A DNA stretch of 64,000 nt, taken from contig NZ_JACHJU010000001.1 of assembly GCF_014203795.1 (NCBI RefSeq), positions 3,720,001-3,784,000 of the forward strand. The letters are read 5' to 3'. Under the pieces are notes generated by a model. That model made no database searches. It was not told where the DNA came from and saw only the letters and a list, made by a program, of their open reading frames with translations. Origin of the DNA: Streptosporangium album. GTDB lineage: Bacteria; Actinomycetota; Actinomycetes; Streptosporangiales; Streptosporangiaceae. Numbering within the stretch: position 1 is the stretch's first letter; every line of letters starts with the position of its first letter. Shown piece by piece: positions 38,287 through 47,176 of this stretch. Made by a program: the position numbers and the translations under genes.

Positions 38287-38527
38287 GGCGTCCTGAGCCT
38301 ACAGAATCGGCACCTGACATGATCGAGGGAGGCGCGTCCGATCGTGCGCATCACCCCGGGGCGGTTCTACCTGCGCGGTTGATCCCTGGAAGGGCGTCGC
38401 GACACGCCCCACCCACGGATGATCACTAGCGGCATTCGCCGTTAATGACTACAAAAGACATCCCTGGGCAACTTCAACGTCTGGCAACCCGGCTTGTGAG
38501 GTGGGGTAAGGCGTTAGCCTTTCCTAC

Positions 38528-39928
38528 GTGAGCCTGCACCTATACGACACCAGCGTACGTACGGTCCGTGAATTCGTTCCGGTCGAACCCGGCCGGGCGT
38601 CGATCTACCTGTGTGGCGCCACCGTGCAGGCTCCCCCGCATATCGGGCATATCCGCTCGGGCGTCAATTTCGACGTGCTGCGCCGCTGGATGACCCGCTC
38701 GGGTTACCGGGTGACCTTCTGCCGGAACGTTACCGACATCGACGACAAGATCATCCGAGTTGCGGCAGTCGAGGGTGTGCCGTGGTTCGTCGTCGCCGAG
38801 CGTAACCAGCGCGCCTTCACCTGGGCCTACGAGGTGCTCGGCTGCCTCCCGCCGACCGTGGAGCCGAGGGCCACCGGTCACGTGCCCGAGATGATCGAGC
38901 TGATGGAGCGGTTGATCGAGGCCGGCCACGCCTACGCCGCCGACGGTGACGTCTACTTCGACGTCATGTCCTACGCCGACCGGTACGGCTCGCTGTCCAA
39001 CCAGAGACCCGAGAACATGCGGGCCGCCGGAGACACCGACACCGATTCCTGCAAGCGGGACCCGCGCGACTTCGCCCTGTGGAAGGGCGAGAAGCCCGGC
39101 GAGCCCACCTGGCCCACTCCCTGGGGGCGTGGCCGTCCCGGCTGGCACCTGGAGTGCTCGGCCATGGCGACCAAGTATCTCGGGCCGACCTTCGACATCC
39201 ACGGCGGCGGCGTCGACCTGATCTTCCCGCACCACGAGAACGAGCTGACCCAGTCGCAGGCCGCCGGTGACGGCTTCGCGCGCTACTGGATGCACAACGG
39301 CATGCTCAAGATCGGCGCGGAGAAGATGAGCAAGTCGCTCGGCAACTCCCTGCTGATCCCCGAGGTGACCAAGAAGGTCCGCCCCGTCGAGCTCCGCTAC
39401 TACCTCGCGGCCCCGCACTACCGCTCGGCGATCGAATACTCCGAGGAGGCGCTGTTCGAGGCCGCCTCGGCCTACCAGCGCATCGAGGGCTTCGTCATCC
39501 GGGCGGCCGAGGTCATCCACGACGTGGACGCGCACGCGCCGCTGCCCCAGGCGTTCGTGGACGCGCTCGACGACGACCTGGGCACCCCGCAGGCGCTCGC
39601 CGTGGTGCACGAGGTGGTCCGCGAGGGCAACGTCGCCCTGGCGGACGGCAACAAGGAGCAGGTCGCCAGGTTGCTGGCCGAAACGCAGAACATGCTCGAC
39701 GTGCTCGGGCTGGACCCGCGTTCGGAGCAGTGGCGCTCCTCCGGCGGCGACGCGGGAGGCCTGCGCTCGACCGTCGACGCGCTGGTCAGCGTGGCTCTGG
39801 AACAGCGTCAGGCGGCCCGTGCCCGCAAGGACTTCGCGGCGGCCGACGGCATCCGTGACCAGCTCGCCGGAGCCGGGATCCTTGTGGAGGACACCCCCCA
39901 AGGTCCTCGTTGGGAACTGTCGCGGTAA
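38528..39928 (+). CDS. cysS: Cysteinyl-tRNA synthetase
   Basis: A 466-residue class I synthetase charging tRNA-Cys. HIGH is [10 protein letters not shown], zinc ligands include the CGATVQ and LECSAMA regions and HHENE, and KMSKS is present as [11 protein letters not shown] 38528 is the start, with the family beginning [11 protein letters not shown]. It is followed 24 bases later by rlmB. Confidence 0.96.
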   Translation: MSLHLYDTSVRTVREFVPVEPGRASIYLCGATVQAPPHIGHIRSGVNFDVLRRWMTRSGYRVTFCRNVTDIDDKIIRVAAVEGVPWFVVAERNQRAFTWAYEVLGCLPPTVEPRATGHVPEMIELMERLIEAGHAYAADGDVYFDVMSYADRYGSLSNQRPENMRAAGDTDTDSCKRDPRDFALWKGEKPGEPTWPTPWGRGRPGWHLECSAMATKYLGPTFDIHGGGVDLIFPHHENELTQSQAAGDGFARYWMHNGMLKIGAEKMSKSLGNSLLIPEVTKKVRPVELRYYLAAPHYRSAIEYSEEALFEAASAYQRIEGFVIRAAEVIHDVDAHAPLPQAFVDALDDDLGTPQALAVVHEVVREGNVALADGNKEQVARLLAETQNMLDVLGLDPRSEQWRSSGGDAGGLRSTVDALVSVALEQRQAARARKDFAAADGIRDQLAGAGILVEDTPQGPRWELSR

Positions 39929-39951
39929 AAGCAGGCCGTACCCTAGACAGC

Positions 39952-40923
39952 ATGGCTGGTGGGGGTAGAGGGTCCGGGCGACCCGCGAAGAAGAAGAGTC
40001 CGACCAAGGGCACCGGCGGCAACGTCCGCCGTGGTCTGGAGGGCAAGGGGGCGACCCCGCCGGCGCACATGCGGCACTGGCACAAGGACAAGGCACGCAC
40101 GGAGCGGATCGAGCGCGAGGACAGGACCGGCGGCCGGTCCTCCTCGCCGCGCACCCCGGTCCGCGCCAGGCGGGGCGAGGACGCACCCGAATACATCGGC
40201 GGCCGTAACCCCGTCGTGGAGGCGCTGCGGGCCGGTGTGCCCGCCAGCACCCTCTACGTCGCCATGCGCATCGACAACGACGACAGGGTCAAGGAGTCCG
40301 TCCGGATCGCCGCCGACCGTGGCATCGCGATGCTGGAGGTCGGCAGGGAGAAGCTCGACCGCCTCACCGAAGGGGCGATCCACCAGGGCATGGCCCTGCA
40401 GATCCCGGCGTACGAATACGCTCACCCCGAGGACCTGGTCACCATCGCCCAGGACGCCGCCGAGGTGCCGCTGATCGTGGCCCTCGACAGCGTCACCGAC
40501 CCGCGTAACCTCGGCGCCATCGCCCGCTCCGCCACCGCCTTCGGCGCGCACGGGCTGCTCATCCCCTCACGCCGTTCGGCCGGGGTGACGGGCGGCGCCT
40601 GGAAGACCTCCGCGGGCACGCTGGCCACCATGACGGTCGCTCGTGCCGCCAACCTGACCGCGGCCCTGCGTGACTACCGCGAGGCCGGTCTGTTCGTGAT
40701 CGGTCTCGACGGCGAGGGCACGGTCGAGATCGGCGACGCCAATCTCCTCGACGGCCCGCTGGTCGTCGTCGTGGGCTCCGAGGGCAAGGGCCTGTCCCGC
40801 CTGGTCCGCGAAGCCTGCGACCTGGTCGTCCGCATCCCCATGAACGCAGCGGCCGAGTCCCTCAACGCCGGCGTCGCCGCCGGCATCGCCCTTTACGAGG
40901 TCTCCCGCCACCGCAAGCGCTGA
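39952..40923 (+). CDS. rlmB: 23S rRNA (guanosine-2'-O-)-methyltransferase RlmB (SpoU family)
   Basis: A 323-residue protein with a basic N-terminal extension, a SpoU substrate-binding domain (YIGGRNPVVEALRAG) and a knotted SPOUT catalytic domain. Motif 3 is MNAAAESLNAGVAAGIALYE. It methylates the 2'-hydroxyl of a 23S rRNA guanosine (G2251 by homology). The cysS-rlmB pairing is conserved in actinobacteria. Confidence 0.92.
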   Translation: MAGGGRGSGRPAKKKSPTKGTGGNVRRGLEGKGATPPAHMRHWHKDKARTERIEREDRTGGRSSSPRTPVRARRGEDAPEYIGGRNPVVEALRAGVPASTLYVAMRIDNDDRVKESVRIAADRGIAMLEVGREKLDRLTEGAIHQGMALQIPAYEYAHPEDLVTIAQDAAEVPLIVALDSVTDPRNLGAIARSATAFGAHGLLIPSRRSAGVTGGAWKTSAGTLATMTVARAANLTAALRDYREAGLFVIGLDGEGTVEIGDANLLDGPLVVVVGSEGKGLSRLVREACDLVVRIPMNAAAESLNAGVAAGIALYEVSRHRKR

Positions 40924-41040
40924 GGCGGGCTCTGTGGATCCCCGTCTCCGGCTGTGGAGGCGGGGAGCCGGTGTGAACGTCAGTGGCGATCCGTCCCGGT
41001 GCGGAACCGACGGCCGGGGTGTTCCAGCTCCGGCGTGAAG

Positions 41041-41400
41041 TCAGCGACCGGGGCGTTTCAGTGTGGACACGCCCCACAGTTCGGCGATGCGTCCGTCCCG
41101 CACCCGGAAGATCTCCAGCATCGTGGGGGGACGCTTTTCCCCGGCATCTGCCGGGATCCCGTGCAGGACCGTACGGACGGCGGCCCTGTCGCCCTCGACG
41201 AGCATGTCCTCGACGACCACCCGGACGTCGGGGAACATCGTATGGAGACCCGTCCACGCCTTCCTGACGCTCTCGGCGCCGGTGGTCCCCAGCGCGTGGC
41301 TGACGAAATCCACAGAGAAGATCGTCTCGGTGGCGGCCATGTCACGGGCGTTGAACGCCTCGTACATGCGCCGCCCAACAGCTCTCACGTCGTCTGCCAT
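41041..41400 (-). CDS. NTF2/SnoaL-like small protein
   Basis: A 119-residue NTF2-fold protein (MYEAFNARDMAATETIFSVDF, DMLVEGDRAAVRTVLHG). SnoaL-like members bind small molecules or act as polyketide cyclases; no specific substrate can be read. It lies downstream of the MarR gene on the same strand, 64 bases away, and is probably regulated with it. Confidence 0.75.
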   Translation of the reverse strand: MADDVRAVGRRMYEAFNARDMAATETIFSVDFVSHALGTTGAESVRKAWTGLHTMFPDVRVVVEDMLVEGDRAAVRTVLHGIPADAGEKRPPTMLEIFRVRDGRIAELWGVSTLKRPGR

Positions 41401-41464
41401 CTACCTGTCCTGCCTCCGTTTCAGGTTCTTGCGGGATTCCCAGAAGGCAAGATCGCCGCCGGGG

Positions 41465-41905
41465 CTATCGACCTTGCGGGTCACGCTCGATGCGGTCCAC
41501 GTTGGCGCACACGCGTGTCAGGGCGCGGAGGACGGTTTCCTGCTCTTCCGCGGTCACGCCGTCGAGCAGCCGTACCTGGTAGGCCTGATGAGATCGGGCG
41601 AGTTCGGCGGCGGCCTGCGCGCCCGCAGGCGTCAGGTTGGCCAGCGTGTAGCGATTGTCCGCCGGGTCGATGCGGCGGCTGACCAGCCCTTCGGCCTCGA
41701 ACTCCTTGATCAGGCGCGTGACGCTCGCACCGTCGAGGGACAGGATCCGACGCAGGTCGCTGTGACTGGTCTCTCCGTCCCTCCAGAGCCGCATCAGCAC
41801 CCGGAGCCGGGGCGCGCTCATCCCCACATGCCGCGCGAACGCCTGGCGTATCTCAGCGTAGGCACCGCCCAGTTCACCGAAGAACCTGTCCTCGGGGGTC
41901 TCCAT
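41465..41905 (-). CDS. MarR-family transcriptional regulator
   Basis: A 146-residue winged-helix regulator (LRVLMRLWRDGETSHSDLRR, DGASVTRLIKEFEAEGLVSR, then the wing). It probably controls itself and the NTF2-like gene through the palindrome TTGATATTATCAA upstream. ATG 41905 has GGGGAG in front. Confidence 0.85.
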   Translation of the reverse strand: METPEDRFFGELGGAYAEIRQAFARHVGMSAPRLRVLMRLWRDGETSHSDLRRILSLDGASVTRLIKEFEAEGLVSRRIDPADNRYTLANLTPAGAQAAAELARSHQAYQVRLLDGVTAEEQETVLRALTRVCANVDRIERDPQGR

Positions 41906-41961
41906 GCTCGATCTCCCCACCGTCGATGCCTCATCCCGTCGGCGAGGGGGACTCGCCGCTA

Positions 41962-41998
41962 ACTCTTACTTCCGCTAACTGTTGATATTATCAAGAGT
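41962..41998. promoter_or_regulatory. Nested palindrome upstream of the MarR gene
   Basis: TTGATATTATCAA (41982-41994) inside an outer ACTCTT/AAGAGT pair (41962-41967 and 41993-41998). This AT-rich dyad has the size of a MarR operator and lies 77 bases upstream of the start. Confidence 0.55.
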
Positions 41999-42165
41999 AT
42001 GGAGTGTCAAGGAATCGAGGATGGGGCGATGTCCGGCCGACCCGGAGCGGAGAGCCGGCCGGTCCACGGCAACTGCGGATGAGTAAGGATGGCGAACCTT
42101 GCTCGATGAGGTACTCGCTCGGTGACGTCTAGGGCGTAAGCCGACTACACTCATCAGACGACCAC

Positions 42166-42238
42166 GCCGACGTAGCTCAATCGGCAGAGCATCTGTCTTG
42201 TAAACAGAAGGTCAGGGGTTCGATTCCCCTCGTCGGCT
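42166..42238 (+). tRNA. tRNA-Thr (anticodon TGT)
   Basis: A 73-base cloverleaf: acceptor arm GCCGACG/CGTCGGC, D-arm with AGCTCAATCGGCAGAGC, anticodon stem CTGTC... with loop CTTGTAA (anticodon TGT), T-arm GGGGTTCGATTCCCC, discriminator T. CCA is not encoded. Its 3' half is the likely attachment site of the integrated element that follows. Confidence 0.95.
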
Positions 42239-42249
42239 CGCAGCTCAGA

Positions 42250-42281
42250 GGCCCCTTGCGATCATCGCGGGGGGCCTTTTT
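42250..42281 (+). terminator. tRNA-Thr terminator
   Basis: GGCCCC and GGGGCC arms with an inner GCGAT/ATCGC stem, followed by TTTTT: a classical intrinsic terminator right after the tRNA. Confidence 0.85.
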
Positions 42282-42402
42282 GATCTCCGTACAGCAACGA
42301 AATACAGCAACGGGGTCTAACGATCCGCTGAGACCCTGACTGTTTTCGTGGCGGCGAAATCTGATCTTGCGAGTGGTCGTCGCCGGGTAAGAGGATGCCT
42401 GC

Positions 42403-43167
42403 ATGGTCAGAGAGCGACAGATCTTGGCGTGTTCGGGGGTGCTGTATCCGCCCGAGGGTTTTCCCCTGGAGCGAGTGGGCGCCCAAATTTGGCAGGCGCT
42501 TCGGCTCGCCGATGTACAGAAGCCGCGGGTCTGTCTGATCGCCACCGCGGTGGGCGACGCGCGCGCCTCCATCGACCGCTGGTATGAGCGGGCCAGCTTC
42601 TTCGGGGCTGGGGAGACATCGCACCTGGAGTTGTTCGTCCGGCCGAATGTCGCGGACGTCCGGGCTCATCTTCTGGCACAGGATGTGATCTTCGTATCGG
42701 GTGGCAGTGTGGTGAACCTGCTGGCGGTCTGGCGCGCGCACCGGCTAGACGCCGTTTTACGAGAGTGCTGGGAGGCGGGGGTGGTGCTGGCCGGGCAGAG
42801 TGCGGGCAGCCTGTGCTGGCATCTGGGCGGGGTGACCGACTCCTTCGGTGACTCCCTCGACGCCATCGATAACGGGTTGGGCTTCCTGCCGTACAGCAAC
42901 GGAGTCCACGATGACCTGGGCGACCAACCCCGGCGCCAGCGCTTTCGCGAACTCATCGGCGTGGGAGACCTTCCGGCGGGCTACGCGACAGAAGACGGTG
43001 TCGCCCTCCACTACGTAGGTGACCAACTCCATGAGGTCCTGGGTGTCCTCCCTGACCGGAGCGCATGGTTCGTTGAGTCCAATGGCACGGGAGGGTACCG
43101 CCAGCAGGCTCTTCCTGCTCGGCACTGGCTACCGTCGAAATCAGAACCGATATTAGGTAAGCACTGA
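42403..43167 (+). CDS. Peptidase E (S51 family)
   Basis: A 254-residue protein of the dipeptidase E family, which acts on Asp-X dipeptides. The catalytic Ser lies in the nucleophile elbow AGQSAGSLCWH, and the fold starts with RQILACSGVLYPPEG and VIFVSGGSVVNLL. It lies between the tRNA and the integrase gene, divided from the latter by a strong bidirectional terminator; whether it belongs to the element or to the chromosome is unclear. Confidence 0.8.
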   Translation: MVRERQILACSGVLYPPEGFPLERVGAQIWQALRLADVQKPRVCLIATAVGDARASIDRWYERASFFGAGETSHLELFVRPNVADVRAHLLAQDVIFVSGGSVVNLLAVWRAHRLDAVLRECWEAGVVLAGQSAGSLCWHLGGVTDSFGDSLDAIDNGLGFLPYSNGVHDDLGDQPRRQRFRELIGVGDLPAGYATEDGVALHYVGDQLHEVLGVLPDRSAWFVESNGTGGYRQQALPARHWLPSKSEPILGKH

Positions 43168-43196
43168 GGCCCTCCAAGATCGCTTGGAGGGCCTCA
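43165..43196. terminator. Bidirectional terminator between peptidase E and integrase
   Basis: A 13-base-pair stem TGAGGCCCTCCAA/TTGGAGGGCCTCA with a GATCGC loop; it starts inside the peptidase stop codon. Confidence 0.8.
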
Positions 43197-43222
43197 TGGT
43201 CTCGTGTACGCGGTGCCAATGA

Positions 43223-44458
43223 TCAGCTTCCGCAGTCCAGACTTTTGTTCAACCGATCGAGCGCCTTACGGGTCTCCGGTGAGGGGATCTGCGTGTAGAC
43301 GTTCATGGTCATGGAGATCTGAGAGTGGCGGAGGATGCGCATCGCGACCCGGGGGTGAACGTCGAGGGCGGCCAGGAGCGAGGCGCAGGTGTGCCGAGTG
43401 TCGTGAACGCGGATGCGAGGGACACCGGCCTTACGGCAGTGCGCGTCGAACGCGCGGTTCAGGTTGCGCGGTTCGATAGGGGTGCCGTTCCGCGTGGTGA
43501 AGACGAGATCTGAGTCCTGCCACCTTTCGCCTGCGGCCCCCCAGGCTTCCCGCTGGGCGTTCCGCCGATGGTTGAGCGCGGTCACGCAGAGCCCGAGCAG
43601 CGGCAGGGATGCCGTCGAGTCGTCCGTCTTCGTTCTGTCGCGGTGGAGAAGCTGCCCGCCCACCCGGGTGAGCTGGTGGGAGATGTGCAACTCCTCGCCG
43701 TCCAGGTCGACGCAGTCCCAGGTCAGGCCGAGCACTTCGCCGCGGCGTAGGCCGAGGCTGAGAATCAACACGTAGGCCGCATACAGGGGGTCGTCGACCG
43801 CTCGCAGGTGTTCGAGGAATCGCCGGGCCTCGTCGACACTCCAGACCGGATACTGCCGCTTCTTCTTCGTCTTGCTCGCACTGGGCAGGGTGGTCAACGC
43901 CGCCACGTTCTTGGAGATCATCTCTTCCTTGATCGCCTGGTTGAGCGCGGCGCGGAGCGTACGGCGGATACTCGCGATCGTGCTCCGGGACGGGTAGCCC
44001 TTGCAGCACTCTCCCTTGGAGCAGCACCGCCGCTTGGCTTCCGGCCGCTGGTGGTCTTTCTTCTGGTCACAGCAAGTGCACAGAGTCGGCAAGGTGTTCA
44101 GCCAGGTCTGAACGTCTCGGACCGTAAGCTTGTCGAGCCGCTTCTTGCCCAGGCCGGGGATGATGTAGAGCCGGATGAGCGGCTCATAGGCAACGTAGGT
44201 CGTCGGCTCCCGGTTGGGCTCGACCACCTCGGCGAGCCACTGCGCCAGGTACGTGGCGAGCGTCGGGTGTTTGGTCGGTACCGGCCCTTTGCTTGTCAGT
44301 TCGTGAAGCTTGAGCCACTTCTCATGGGTCTCCTCGCGGGTCTTGCCGTAGGCCCATTTCCGGGTCTTCTTGCCCTCGGGGGTGACGACCCATACGTAGC
44401 CGGCCCAGCCGTCTTTGTAGGGAAAGACCGAGCCCTCACCGTTCGAGCGCTTACCCAT
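43223..44458 (-). CDS. int: AICE tyrosine-recombinase integrase
   Basis: A 411-residue site-specific recombinase of the pSAM2 class. The catalytic residues are Arg in LGLRRGEVLGL, HxxR in HDTRHTCASLL and Tyr in NVYTQIPSPET. A cysteine cluster (LCTCCDQKKDH, then RRCCSKGECC) is inserted in the core-binding region, as in other actinobacterial integrases. It should recombine the tRNA-Thr 3' end with attP. The start overlaps the xis stop. Confidence 0.92.
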   Translation of the reverse strand: MGKRSNGEGSVFPYKDGWAGYVWVVTPEGKKTRKWAYGKTREETHEKWLKLHELTSKGPVPTKHPTLATYLAQWLAEVVEPNREPTTYVAYEPLIRLYIIPGLGKKRLDKLTVRDVQTWLNTLPTLCTCCDQKKDHQRPEAKRRCCSKGECCKGYPSRSTIASIRRTLRAALNQAIKEEMISKNVAALTTLPSASKTKKKRQYPVWSVDEARRFLEHLRAVDDPLYAAYVLILSLGLRRGEVLGLTWDCVDLDGEELHISHQLTRVGGQLLHRDRTKTDDSTASLPLLGLCVTALNHRRNAQREAWGAAGERWQDSDLVFTTRNGTPIEPRNLNRAFDAHCRKAGVPRIRVHDTRHTCASLLAALDVHPRVAMRILRHSQISMTMNVYTQIPSPETRKALDRLNKSLDCGS

Positions 44459-44640
44459 CAGGCGACCTTTCCACAAAGTCTGATTACGTAGTCGTTCAGG
44501 GCGGATTCCGGGATGCGACGGCAGCGGACATTGACCATGACCGAGTCGAGTTCACCGGAGCGGATAAGGGCGTAGAGCGTCCACCGGCTGACCTGAAGAG
44601 CGGCCATGGCCTGCGGGACAGTGAGCAACTTAGGACTCAT
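44458..44640 (-). CDS. Excisionase-like helix-turn-helix protein
   Basis: A 60-residue MerR/excisionase-type DNA-binding protein (LTVPQAMAALQVSRWTLYALI). Short HTH proteins of this kind, encoded just before the integrase, act as Xis in AICEs. It starts within the end of the rep gene (11-base overlap) and its last base overlaps the int start. Confidence 0.85.
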   Translation of the reverse strand: MSPKLLTVPQAMAALQVSRWTLYALIRSGELDSVMVNVRCRRIPESALNDYVIRLCGKVA

Positions 44641-46003
44641 GGCAGCCTCCCGGATCAACGAGGCAGTTTCCGGTAAGGGCACTTACCAGAAGGGCGTCAC
44701 CGGCTGAGTAGCCCTGTCCGGCGTACTCCCAGTGAGAGATCACGAGAACGGTGTCCTCGTCGAAGAGAGGCAGGCGGCCGGTGGTGATCGCTTCGCCGCG
44801 CATGTGCTCAGCACGGGCGGCGCGGAGTTTGCCGAGGGTGGTGGAGTAGCGGCGGCTCTTGGTGGAGAAGTGGCCGCGGAATCCCAGCATGTGCGCCCAT
44901 TGGATGAGGCGGAGGTCGGCCAGCTCGTCGAGCGCCCCGAGTCGCAGGCATTCGGCGATGAGCCGCCGGGCGTGATCGCGGAGGTTGAGCGCAGTCAGGT
45001 CGTCGAGAGGGTTGATGCGCCGGTCGAGGGTGCCGACGCATTCGGCGGCCTTGGTGGCGTATTTGGCGATGTAGGCGGCTACGGCCTGCTCAGTGAGGTC
45101 GCCGGTCATGGTGATCTCGCGGATGTCGAGCTGAGTGCCCCAGCGCAGGAGGCGCGCGGGTTCGTCGCCCGCGACTGGGACGGTGACCGCCACGGCTGAG
45201 ACAGCATGCCGTACCGCGTCCGTCAAGGCGTCAGCTGTCGCCCAGGCCGGGGGAGGCGAGGCGGGTCCGTCCGGGCCGTCCAGACGGATCACAGCGTGGA
45301 AGTGGACGACGCCGCGCCGCTGGTATTCGGCGACCTTGGCGAAGGAGATCGTGAGTTGTTCGCGGAGCTCTTTCAGGGTCAGCCCGGCAGTCTTGGCGAC
45401 GCGTCGGCGCAGGGCCTCGGTGAAGCGCCGCCACAGCTCTGGGGACATCGCGTTAAAGAGCACCGAGCCCGTGTAGTCATAGCAGTCCGGGCAGAGCGGT
45501 TCGCCGAGGCTTCCCTCATCGACCCCGTGTCGGGCCGTGCAGGACATGACCCGCCCGTGCGGGCAAGTGGCCGCATCCCGTCGGGCGTGGCACGGCAGGA
45601 CGGTGCCGTTCTTCTCTCGGCGGGTGTGGACGGTTCCGAAGGACGGGGCGGTGAGGGTGACGAACAGGCACGGGTGAGCAGTGACCGAGTCCGGGACGCC
45701 CTTGCCGCCGACGAGGCCGGCGCGGATGAGTTGGTAGGTGTCGGAGCGGTAAGTCTCGGCGCAGGCCGGGCAGCGCGAGGCGCGGCGGGTCTTGCAGGGG
45801 ACGCGCAGGATGCCGTCCGGTTCGCCTGCGGTGCTGTAAGTGTGGAGGCGTTGGCCGGTGGCGGGGTCGAGGTGGTGGACGTGGCCGCGGAGGTGGATGG
45901 GCTGTCGGCAGCCGCCGGTGGCGCGGATCTGGGAGGCCCAGCGGGCGTATTGGGGGTCGTGGAGCCGGGTGATGAGCCCGGCTACGGCGTAGGTGCTTGG
46001 CAT
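44630..46003 (-). CDS. RepSA-like replication initiator
   Basis: A 457-residue AICE initiator. It has N-terminal cysteine/histidine pairs that look like a zinc-binding region (CPACAETYRSDTY) and an HUH-type nuclease core: HFH in RGVVHFHAVIRLDG and Tyr in AAYIAKYATKAAE. RepSA drives rolling-circle-like replication of pSAM2. ATG 46003 is used; an in-frame extension to 46249 belongs to the upstream small gene. Confidence 0.88.
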   Translation of the reverse strand: MPSTYAVAGLITRLHDPQYARWASQIRATGGCRQPIHLRGHVHHLDPATGQRLHTYSTAGEPDGILRVPCKTRRASRCPACAETYRSDTYQLIRAGLVGGKGVPDSVTAHPCLFVTLTAPSFGTVHTRREKNGTVLPCHARRDAATCPHGRVMSCTARHGVDEGSLGEPLCPDCYDYTGSVLFNAMSPELWRRFTEALRRRVAKTAGLTLKELREQLTISFAKVAEYQRRGVVHFHAVIRLDGPDGPASPPPAWATADALTDAVRHAVSAVAVTVPVAGDEPARLLRWGTQLDIREITMTGDLTEQAVAAYIAKYATKAAECVGTLDRRINPLDDLTALNLRDHARRLIAECLRLGALDELADLRLIQWAHMLGFRGHFSTKSRRYSTTLGKLRAARAEHMRGEAITTGRLPLFDEDTVLVISHWEYAGQGYSAGDALLVSALTGNCLVDPGGCHES

Positions 46004-46107
46004 GATGGGTGGGTCCCTTCCGGGCTTTGGAGGTTCGGTGCGGGATGGCCCCCGACGTGGCGGACGTCTTGGCGGATGTGTGGTCACGCCGGGGGCACCG
46101 AAGACTC

Positions 46108-46249
46108 TCAGCAGAAGCCGAGGCCCTCGCAGTGCGGGCAGGTGGGGCCCGTAGCTGTCGACGCCGGTTCCTCCGCAGCGGCAGCACAGCCAGCGCTTGG
46201 GCTCGATGGCGACGAGCAGGGCGTCTTGGTCGTCGTTCACGTGATCCAT
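46108..46249 (-). pseudogene. Small DnaJ-type zinc-ribbon protein with one-base frameshift
   Basis: Starts MDHVNDDQDALLVAIEPKRW, then CCRCGGTGVDS, and in the next frame TGPTCPHCEGLGFC followed by stop. Joined, the two CxxC-G-G units are a small zinc-ribbon of about 46 residues common in AICEs, but one extra base (T) after the codons for VDS breaks the frame. It may be a sequence error or a true inactivation. Confidence 0.7.
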
Positions 46250-46413
46250 CTCCTTGCGTGGGGTTTGGGGGCGGTGTCGATGAACACGCGCCAGGTGTAG
46301 GGGCGTCTGCGGCGGGGCCGGATCGGCGAGATGGAGCCGATCGGGAGGATCGTGCGGATCTTGTTGACGGTGTAGGCGAGTTCGGCGTAGGTGCCGTCGA
46401 TGCGGATGCGCAT
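46237..46413 (-). CDS. Small AICE protein, function unknown
   Basis: A 58-residue basic protein (MRIRIDGTYAELAYTVNKIR, then an Arg-rich PRRRRPYTW). GGAG lies upstream, and the end overlaps the start of the zinc-ribbon gene. I do not recognise a family, but its position in the conserved rep operon supports it as real. Confidence 0.55.
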   Translation of the reverse strand: MRIRIDGTYAELAYTVNKIRTILPIGSISPIRPRRRRPYTWRVFIDTAPKPHARRWIT

Positions 46414-46426
46414 GGGGGGCTCCAGG

Positions 46427-47140
46427 TCAGGCGGGTTCGGGGTTGTCGCGTAGGGCGTGCAGGAGATCGGAGGCGAGTTGGCTGGACACCCCGAGTCGGG
46501 CGCGCAGGGTGTCGCGGGTGATGGGTCTGCCGTGCCGGGCGTGGTGTTCGTCGGCGATGCGGCGCGCGTAGTCGACGAGCGCGCCCGCCGGCCCGGCGTC
46601 GTTCTGACCGTTCTCGGTACCGTGCTGCGGTCCGTTCTGGCCAGGTACGGCGAGGCCGGGTAGCGGAACGGCGGTGACGGGTTCCGAAGTGATCTCTGGT
46701 ACGGCGTCCGGAACGGGGACGAGTGCCGGGGACGGCTCAGGACGGGCTTCGGAGGCGCGGCGCTCCAGCATGGAGACCGCGATCAGGAACGCGCCGGCCG
46801 GGGTCGCGGCGGTGATCCAGCCCCAGGCGGAGGGTTCGGCCTGGGCGAGGTTCGCGGCCAGCGACAGGACGATCCCGCCGACGAGAACGAGAGTCGGCCA
46901 GGAGATCCAGCCGTCCCGCTGGCGGCCGTTCTTCTTGTCGCGTTGCCGTTCCCGGGCGGCCATGACGCAGGTGAGGTCGACGCAGATGGCCACGGCCCAG
47001 GCCATCCAGCCGGATTGCCCGTGTTCGGTGGCGGTGTCGCGGATGTGGGTGAAGCTGCCCGCCCCGGCGATGAGCGCGAGGATCAGCATCGGTGTGGAGT
47101 CGGCCAGCCGTACGGCCAGGCGGGGCGCGGTCGTGGTCAC
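46427..47140 (-). CDS. SpdB-like transfer membrane protein (DUF2637)
   Basis: A 237-residue protein with four membrane helices in its first 120 residues (DUF2637) and a C-terminal winged-helix-like tail (TRDTLRARLGVSSQLASDLL). Spread proteins of this kind help plasmid DNA move between hyphal compartments. GGAGG precedes the GTG start. It is encoded just after the translocase gene on the same strand. Confidence 0.8.
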   Translation of the reverse strand: MTTTAPRLAVRLADSTPMLILALIAGAGSFTHIRDTATEHGQSGWMAWAVAICVDLTCVMAARERQRDKKNGRQRDGWISWPTLVLVGGIVLSLAANLAQAEPSAWGWITAATPAGAFLIAVSMLERRASEARPEPSPALVPVPDAVPEITSEPVTAVPLPGLAVPGQNGPQHGTENGQNDAGPAGALVDYARRIADEHHARHGRPITRDTLRARLGVSSQLASDLLHALRDNPEPA

Positions 47141-47176
47141 GGTGGGGTCCTCCTTCCAAGGGGCCGCGCGGGGTGT

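Noticed and set aside
36990..38320. Several plus-strand frames opposite the DUF2637 gene
   Set aside because: Shadows of the Pro/Ala-rich tail; no starts with ribosome sites or conserved motifs.
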